Source of the DNA: Ophiodon elongatus
Lineage: Eukaryota > Chordata > Actinopteri > Perciformes > Hexagrammidae
DNA length: 64,000 nt
Reading direction: 5' to 3'
Assembly: GCA_016806645.1 (NCBI GenBank)
Contig: JACSYO010002062.1
Span: 2,113,501-2,177,500, forward strand
Shown: positions 27,597 through 36,918 of the stretch, in pieces
How the letters are laid out: each line of letters begins with the position of its first letter
Position numbering within the stretch: the first letter of the stretch is position 1
Position numbers and translations under genes: made by a program
The notes under the pieces: model-generated
What the model was told of the DNA's origin: nothing
The model's database searches: none
Seen by the model: the letters and a program-made list of their open reading frames with translations, nothing else

Positions 27597-30500
27597 CTGC
27601 CCACCAGATGGCAAAGGGACGGATCCATCATTGCTTGTGAGGAGTGTCACGTCCGTCGGCCATCTTGGCGTATCGCACTGCGCCTCGGGGCGTGTCCGTG
27701 GCCGGGGATCGTGGCCATGTCAGCTGCGGCGCCTCCGACGCGCCGCAGCTGCAGATGCTGCTCATTTGCAGGTTAATGCATTTTGGGGAGAGTTGTGTCA
27801 GAGCGCTGGTGAGTGAAGCCGGGCGGCCATCCAATTAGAGTAGAACAGATGAGGAGGCGGGGTTTTTTTCCGAAAGTCGGAGGGACGGCTTCTAGTCGAC
27901 CAACATGTAACGGCCATAGGCTGTAACAGCACTGTGGCCAAAAACGATACATGTCATAATATAGCATATTTTCTGGTTATGCAATAAATGAATGAATAAA
28001 TAGGCTGTATTAAATAGCCACATGATTTTGTATAATATTGTGTGAATAAAATACTTGACAAATGAAAAGTCCTTACTATTCTCTCATTTAATTAAGAACC
28101 TAAGTGCAAAATAATCAGATTTTCTGAGAAAGTTGAGCTTGTTATTGTCAATTTAGGCGAAGTAACTGTGCATCACGATATCGGCATGTATGATTTCATC
28201 GCGACATGATTCCATTGCATATGAGAAAGTGGTTAAAGTCAACGTGACGTCGTCCTTTGGTTTGCGGACTGCCTTTTTGAAGCCCCGAGTTCGGCATTCC
28301 GCCCGTCACCATCTTGGCTTTTGGCTGTCGCCATCTTGTTTTGTTTTTTCCCGTCGCCATCTTGGCTTTTTGAAACCAGAAGTGACGCCAGAGGGTGGAG
28401 CTATATACAACTGAAATCGTTTTTCATGCGACCAAAAATTTACTTTCATGAACTAAAAAAAACACACACTGTGAAAGGGTTAAAGTTGTAAGACTAAAAC
28501 ACGGACAACTCACCGACCAGACAACTCCGTGGTAGCGACCTGTCAATCACAAAGGTAGCCACGCCCATTTTACTCCAAGTGAGACCATTGTTTACTAATA
28601 AAAACCATGCTGCATTTTTACATATCTGTTTCACACGTCTCATTTGACAGGTGAAAAAGTCCCCCAACCCCCCCAAAAAAATCATAATTAAAGAATCATA
28701 ACAGTGAGGTTAGGTAATAGTTCCTTACTGTGAATATCTTGTTATTGTTTTCTGTGGTTGTCCGTCTCTGGCAGGCGTATTGAGAAACGGTGGCCACGGG
28801 AGTGGATGTAGAACCTTCTGCCGATGTGGGGACGGTGTTCTGCGTGCAAAAATAACCGGAGACTCATGAACCCACACATGCTCGCATACCTTCAGTGTCT
28901 GAGCTCTTGCAAATTGTTGATGGGGCTAAACGTGTAAATGTGTGTGGGGCTATTCCCCACTAACACAGAGCCAGGAGTTCAAATTGAATTACATAAAAAT
29001 GTAGCCATTTGCCTTGGAGAAGTTATTTTTATGACTGTGTCTCCAGGGCAACGGGCTAATGACACTCATCTCACAGTCTGGTGGCATCCAAATCCATTAC
29101 GCTACCTAACCCGTGGCATTACAGATCTGCTTGCCATCATCCAATTTGCCTCCTGTAAATTGCCTTTTTTTTCATTCTCTGAAGAAACGGTTCCCCGTTT
29201 GTAATATATGTGTCAAACGGATTACCAATGTAATATTAATATTCTCGCAGACAATTAGACATCACAAAAGGGAACATTCTGTCCATAAAATTACCCATGG
29301 ATCAGGGCGGGAGAGTGATACGGAGCGGGGAGGAAGAGGAGCGAGGAGGAAGAGGGAGATATTGTTCTGTGTTGACTGGGGCTGATGCTGCGGGAGGAAC
29401 AGGGGTGTCTCAAAAAAAGATAATGAAAAAGAGCTGGTACCTTTCACGCTGCTGGGCTGCATCAATCAAATTCATTCAAAAATTGTTCATCATTTTCTCC
29501 CCTCCAAAAAAATAAAATAAAAAAATTAATAAATAGAATAACTTGAATATATTTCACGGGACAATTTCTTCTGCCAATCAAAAGTAAAACTGACTTTGAA
29601 ATGTTTTAACTGTGAGCCTTCTAAATACAACATAGGGGGGTTTCATCTGGTTTGTTTAATCCAATATGGGATTGTGGGTCCGTGGAGACAGCAACTGGGC
29701 AATCAGCATACGGAAGGCTGGTTTTAATCTGGGCTGCGTTATTATAGACAGGCCTGTAACTCTGTGGAGGTTAAAGCTCTCGGGCTGATCTCAGAGGCAA
29801 GCGCGGCCCCCCTCCGGCCTTCTCTCCGGTGGCCCCTTCACCTTCGCTGTGTGGTTTTGGACGTCACTAAACGTGCGCCTGACAGTCGGCCCGCTGCAGC
29901 TCCGTTCTCCCACGGTGCCGTCTGCTGAGAGGAGAAGGTGCAGTGAGCGCTACGGGCCCACTCCTGCTGCTCCCTCCTCCGAAACCACGGAGACACTCCG
30001 GGACGTGTCCAGCCTCCAGGTTAACGCAGGCAGAGAGGGGCACTCAGGTGGGCTAATGAAATCCTCTCGGGCCGCTAAGCAGGGGAAAAGGTCAACGAGC
30101 CTCCACCTTCTAAGGGATGGTGCGCCAACACACTGACCCACAAAACATCCTCGGAGGAGGAGGACGAGGGGGAGGAGGAGGAGGAGGAGGAGGAGGAAAA
30201 AAAGTTCACAAACCAGATGCAAACTGTAAATCCTGTAAATCCTTGGCAATCATTCCCGTTTCCGTTCCTTTCAAGCAGCATATTCCTACCTCTTACCACC
30301 TCGCCACTTAAACAGGCTAAACAGCCTCTCTGCAAGCCAGGGCGTAATGGAAAATATTACATTTCAACGGGTTTAATACTTAAAATTCCTCCCTGACTTG
30401 GTGTAGAATATTTATGATGGTAAAACACATTGCGTTTCCAGACTATCAAGAAGAGCTGCAGGCAAATGTGCCCAGGAAGTGGCCTGTTTGGGGAATATTT

Positions 30501-30920
30501 TATCTCTACATGGTACCTCCTTAAATGGATTTATGACTCATAAAAACAATTTACTGGAAGTGTCGCGCACATAAATGCCACCGCGCGTTACGTCGCTGGC
30601 TTTCGGAGGAGAACTGCGATGCAAAACGAGGAGAGAAGTGAGCTCGTGGTTACCTGGGGAGATGGGTCAATAAATGTCAGCATGGCATCATTAGCCCTGA
30701 CACCTAATGATGCCGCCGACTAGGAAGCGCCACACTCACGTGGCCGCGCGGAGCGAGACGAAAGCCCATTTTGGGAAGGAGGTTTGGCACGACGGCACAG
30801 GCAGTTAGGGAGAAAACGTAGATGGAGCTTTCGCAAACGTGACTTCGGAACAGCGGCATATTTCTTTATTTTAGAATCCATACGTGCTGCCAGGCTCTCG
30901 TGAGGCCGTTCACGAGGGGG

Positions 30921-31002
<82 letters not shown>

Positions 31003-34000
31003 CAGTCAGTGGGCCGCTCCGAGCGCTGACGTCCAGCTGACGGGTGTATTTCACTCTCCCCCACGCGATATGGGGGATGTTTCTGTTCTGAAATGAGCAG
31101 AAGCGGAAGGGAAGTTAGATGTGTTCTGTTTTTAAGTGCTCCCTGTCGGGGGATCGGCATCACGGCTTTTGCTGGGAGAGGAAGCATCACACGACATATC
31201 TATAGATGTAGAGGAAATGCCTTCACAATATGCATTCCCTCCAACCCCCTAGCTCGCTTACTGTGTTTTCCCATAAATACTGCATGTGCATGCCTGCTAT
31301 TGTTTCAGTTTGTGGCAACATGCTCAATGAAAAGCCTCCTGTTTGGTCCGTAGTGCCATCTAGTGCTTATCCTATATCTGTTTAGGGGCTTTCTGTCTGC
31401 TCCATCGGCACACAGACACACGCAAACCTGAATGAGGTGTCTGGTCTCCACGGCAACAGGTCTCCCCTCTCTCATGCTGTCAGTGAACCAGCTGATGTCC
31501 AGCACATGCACATTGGGTAGATCTATCGGGGCGCACTCCTTCAGCCACTTCCACAGCGATGCCGCCTGGCTGTCCTCTGACACCACGTGAGTGACCTTGT
31601 CGCTGTGGAGTCAGAAGAGAAAAAAAAAACTGTCAGGAGGTTCGTTGTTCTATTTATGGCTGTATTCCATTCTGTTAAAGCTCAAGGGTTGGTGGTGAGC
31701 GTCATTAAGTGTTGAACTGTTTTAAGTTTTAAGCATCTGTATAGGAACCATAGGAGCGTAACATAAAAACCAAAGCAATAAAGTATGCAGAGTATCAACT
31801 TTAAAGCTGTAATTCTTTTTGGCCATTTGAGGGCAGTTGGAAAAAGCTGTAAACCCAACACAGACATTTTTTTATCACCTTTAATAAAGTTGATATGACA
31901 TCTAGCAGACACAGAACAACATCAGCAATCCTTAGGTGTCATTTCTCTGGCTACCTAACGAATCTAAGTCCGATATTTACTCTCTTTTTGCTCTGTTTTG
32001 GTCTCCACCAACGTCTGAGAGAAAAGTCTGTCTCCACAGCCGCTAAATGCTCCGCTGTCTTCACCAGCTGGTCGCTACCTTTGTCTCTCTGCCATGTGAT
32101 GCTGGCCAGGTAACGTACAATGAGTTAATCAGAGCTTTTTAACTGGAAAACAGCTGCCTGCTGCTGCTGCCGAAGGAAAAACAAACAAAACATCATGAGA
32201 GTGGTGAGAGTGAACCAAAACAAAGACCTTGCAAGCCAGAAAACAAAACCAAAACAACGAGCTGAAAGACGTCAAAAAGCTCCATAGAGCTGCTGAGTCT
32301 GGTTATAATTATCTGTGGATTCAACACAATCAGTATTGAAATAGTCATGTTTCTTTATGCCCTAAAAAAACTTGATTTCAAGTACCTCTCTATAACATTA
32401 CATGTGCATAATAAATATGGGACAATTAATATTACGATAATTATTTGTTGGAGTTCAACACTAATAACTAATTTGCATCATCAGGACAGTGTGGGTGTGG
32501 TTTGATCAGATTTGACTGACAGCAGACCCGCAACACACGACCATCTGATTTGGATTAAAATGTTGCTGTCTTGATTGGTGGACGAAAGCACCAGTGAGAA
32601 GAAGAAAAAACACAAACACATGAATCCTAATAAATGGGAATGCACCAAAACTGTCCTAATTTAATAATGTTTTAATGTACGACCAAATGAGAGGCTGATG
32701 GAGAAAAAACGTGTTTGGGGCCTTAAAGTAATACAATTTCTCTTAATGTAAAAAAAAGCTTTGATGTCATGTTTATGTATTAGGATTCCCAGGAAGCCTT
32801 GACATGTTGTGAAGGATTTCCTTCACCACTTGATTTGCCAAAGAAAAAATTCTTGGGTTTCATCTCAGTGGCCTTTAGAGAGTCCAGAGGTTCAAGAGCG
32901 GCTTTTGAAATGCAGCTCGGATCTCAGCATCATGGTCCTGCTCGTGCTGTTTGGGGATCAACACTTGGTGAACAACAATCAGCACAGACTCACTGTGCCT
33001 CCCTGTGCCGTTTGATAGCTGAACCCGCTCAACCGGCGCCTCCTCCAGCTCCGCCGAGACTCCTATCGACAGACGTTTTATCGCGGCCTCCTCCCCTCTG
33101 CTTCCTCCCACTGAGTCTAACTACCGTACCCAATCAGGGCGCCCAGCCGTGCATAATTACCCTCGGCACGCTCCTCCTCTTCCTCTCTCCTGGCGTGGGT
33201 AAATCACTGGAAAGACTCTTTAAGAGATGTCCCAGCAGAGCTCAGGCTGGGGCCTAATTGGCCAAATCACTGGCGAAACTAATCCTCTGTCTGCTCGGCG
33301 TACCAGTCCGGCCACCGATGGTCCGTGTTTACAAAAGAAAGAAACCCTTCCCAGCACAAAGATGCGGAAAAACAAGACATATTTCACATTCTGCGTTGGT
33401 TTTATCACGCAATTTGTACTTAAAGTAATTAATTTGTCTGTTTTCATTTACTCTCTTGTTTCTTCATTTTGAGCTGCAACCCCTTTACCTGTACGAAAGG
33501 TGCGATATAAATAATTATTGCATTTGAGGTGTCTCAGGGACACAGTTTTTATCTCCAAAAGCTCAAAAGCACTTGCCGTTGTCTAACAGTTGTCAAACCG
33601 CAGTAATAGAGAGTGCGCTCTTGTGGCTGACTTCACTCTAAAATCACAAGGGGTTGAGCTGCTCTGGTGGAATGCAGATAAAGATCATAGAAAAGAGAAA
33701 AGAAAAAAAAAAGACACTCTCTCCTCGTGCCATGTTCACCTAGATATGATCCAGCCCCTGAAGTTTGGATCATTATCTTGCGCGTATAGCTGCACAGAAT
33801 GTGAAACGGCAGATTGACATGCAAATGAGCGAGAATGCAAGCCCAGTACCAGATTGTACTTCCCGGAATCAGTGGGAGCTCAGACACAAGGACGGGCTAA
33901 AGTCAATGGGCTTTGATAGGGAGAGCTCCCTCTCTCTCTCTTTCGAGTCGTCTCATGTTAGCAGATACCCTCCTATTCCTCCCAGTGAAAGCCAACAGGC

Positions 34001-36286
34001 AGATCAAAGACGCAGTATGTCCATGACAGATTTTTACACCATGGCCAGGCTTCAACCGTTTGCCTTTTAAAGCTAGTCCCAAGAGACATCTCTACTGCTC
34101 ATTGTTGGTAGTAAATGAATCAAAACGAATACATATGCTAATTAAATTACATTCAATGATCGTTAGGAGCTGCTTCTGTGCCTGGTCAAGCCGTGAGGGA
34201 TGGACCGACTGACCATCTGATGAGCCTTTTGGCCCAACAGTCCAATCACAGCTCCTCTTTGGATTTCTCCACATGTCGTCTGCATGGCTCGGTAGTCAGA
34301 GCGATACGCTGGTGGTTTTTTTTCTTTACCCTTTCCAAAACCAAAAGTACAAAAGTAAAAGTGTAAGGAATGGATCAAGCAGTGTGTCTGTGCAAAACGT
34401 CTGTGCAAAACGTTAGCATGTCCAGCTAACTAATGTTCAATGTCCACTGGCTTTTAAACCTACTTATTATTTTGTTAAAGTAGTATACATTGTATTTATA
34501 TAATGTTAGCAAAGCAGCAAAACAAGATTACGTAGAAGAAATAACGGTCTGGTCTTATATTTTTTCCTTATGATACTAAGACTGTCTAGCTCTACACTCC
34601 AATACCAGAACAACACTTTATTTCCTCTACATGGATCATCAACTGTGAGGATGCTGACTTTATGCCTGGGGGATTGCAGCAATAGCCTCAGTCTTTTTTT
34701 GTTTTAAAAGAAGTGGGCTGAAAATATTAAAAGCCGGCTGGAGACGGCTTTTGAATAAGCTGGCCAGCTACGGGTGATAACATCAGTTCGTGACAGTTAC
34801 CGCGGAACGCAGCGGTTGCTGCCTTGAAGCGAGAGGCCTTCTTTGCCTGTCTATCACCGTCTGAAATCAAGGACCAGTTCCCCTCAAAATGTAGTTGTAA
34901 ATCTGCCACTGTTACAATTGTAACCACTGTGGCTCATGGGGTGGAGGGGTCGTCCTGAAACCACAAGGTTGTTTGATCCCTTGCCTCCTACAGTTCGAAT
35001 GTCAAAGTGTCCTTGAGCGAGACACTGAATCCCAAGTTGCTCCCCGGGCGCTTCACAGCATCCCCACTGCTCCTAAAAAATGCATAGAATGGGTAAAATG
35101 TCATGTATATATGTATGTATGTATGTAAATGACAATTGTAATAAAAAAAATTTAAAGCTTAAGTTAAAGGTTTTTTTTAAATAAATTGTAAACTGCATAT
35201 ACGCTAAGCTTGACACACATAGCAATAGGAATGAAAGGAGACAGGATGTAGAAAACAGTTAATTATGACACAAAAATAACCCTGTCCCTGAGCTTCAACT
35301 TTAGAGGGATGATTCTATTTCAAATTGACCCTTTGTTATGCCCCGCCCCCCTGCTGCTATACTCCATCAAGCTGTCAGAGCTACCCGGGAGCCCACACTG
35401 TCACTAACTGCATTCCCTGCATAATTATTATCTAATATTTGGAAAAATAAGGAGAAAAAAGCTGTTTCAGAGAGAAGCAGATGTTTGAAGGGTACATCCA
35501 GGATGTCAAACCAATTCAGCAGTGAAAACAGGTTCAAAAGATAAAGATAGAAGATCAGAGTGTTAAAGTGAACAACCGCATCACCTGGTGATCGAGACAG
35601 AAGACAATGAAACTAGGGAAAGCCTGTAAAGCCGTGTTGGTCTTTATTTTACCGTTACAATCATTAAAGCAGCATGTGTATTCACTCAGTACACCTTCAG
35701 CAGCTAGCGTAGAAATGTTAGCTCCACAGGGATATCTCCACCCTACCTCTTCGGGTAACGAGTATCACACAACGTTTAACCACGACTAGCTCCAAATCCA
35801 CAAAACCAGCCTGAAAATTAAGAAAATTCGTGCGAGTCCGGACTCATCAAAAGGGTCAGGGGTGCTACGAAGGCCAGAGGTGTCTGTCGGTTTCAGGTGA
35901 GCTACCCTGCCAACACCACCGTCAAATATCCAATTCAAAACTATAATTGTTTGATCATATATTTCACAAACACTGGCATGTCAGCAAGAAGATATTGCAA
36001 AAAATAATAAAAAAATAAAAAATAAAAAAAATAAAATATATATATATATATATATCATCATTATCATGTAATTTAAACAGCAATTCGTTGATGGTACCAG
36101 GGCGGGGACATGAGCTGACAGCCCTCCCACTGCCAACACGGGGTTAAACTTGAAACAAACTAAACTAACTTTACGGCAGTCATTCGTAAAAGAGCATTCA
36201 TTGCAACTCATCAATCAGCCGGGACAAACATGTCGATATTTGGATCCACGTTCATGTGCATCAGACTTGAAATTAGGCCAAGGGGA

Positions 36287-36342
<56 letters not shown>

Positions 36343-36882
36343 CACAACATTCCTTTGATGCACAGAGGAATGCACAGAGGAATGCACAGAGGAATGCACG
36401 CGGCGTGTCCGACCATATGCTCGAGGCAGTCTGCCTATAACTTGTGTAAGACTAGACTGGATGCAGGAGGTGTTGCCATCAAACTGCAGCTGATATCAGT
36501 TTTGTCGGCTTGCAGAATTAATGTCAGTTTGAGGCGGGCGCGCTCTACTTCCTGTTGTTGGTTTCAAACAATTGTATCAAGCCAAGTGTAACCGTAGGAA
36601 CGCTCAAGCTGTGTTTCTGGGAATGCTGCCATGGCCAAGCTGGCGCGCGGCTGGCAGGCACACTTAGACATGCATTTAAACACTTACGCGCGCGCACGCA
36701 CACACACGTTGGTTAATGCTATGCCTGTGAGGACCCTTTATTAACCGGAATCACATGCTAACTTCAATCTTTTACCTTATGGAACATAAATTTGGGGAAA
36801 CTGCCTTTACTGTGAATTTCTAGAAGTCAAATTGATCCTCGCGACGACAGAAGCAGAGAAACGCACACACACATACACGTAA

Positions 36883-36918
<36 letters not shown>

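Larger units (their letters stand above)
14784..28728. other. dntt intron 3, about 13.9 kb
   Basis: The largest intron. No coding exon recognised on either strand. It contains the GGTTCT element (14834-15381), a tetranucleotide array (17693-17876), family A at 16905-17110, a family D copy (19555-19800), CA/GT arrays at 20736, 22929 and 27538, a retroposon tail (24480-24670) and a GC-rich patch around 27640-27840 with a perfect E-box palindrome. The 217-codon minus reading at 22844-23497 crosses a microsatellite and was not accepted. Confidence 0.65.
28840..31427. other. dntt intron 2
   Basis: No exon recognised. Contains a GGA-rich run (30152-30197), a GT array (30923-31000) and a perfect inverted repeat at 30684-30714. 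Several stretches are less repeat-like than average. Confidence 0.65.

Noticed and set aside
36361..36396. Possible CRISPR-like direct repeats
   Set aside because: Three head-to-tail 12-bp units without spacers form a minisatellite; the genome is a vertebrate.
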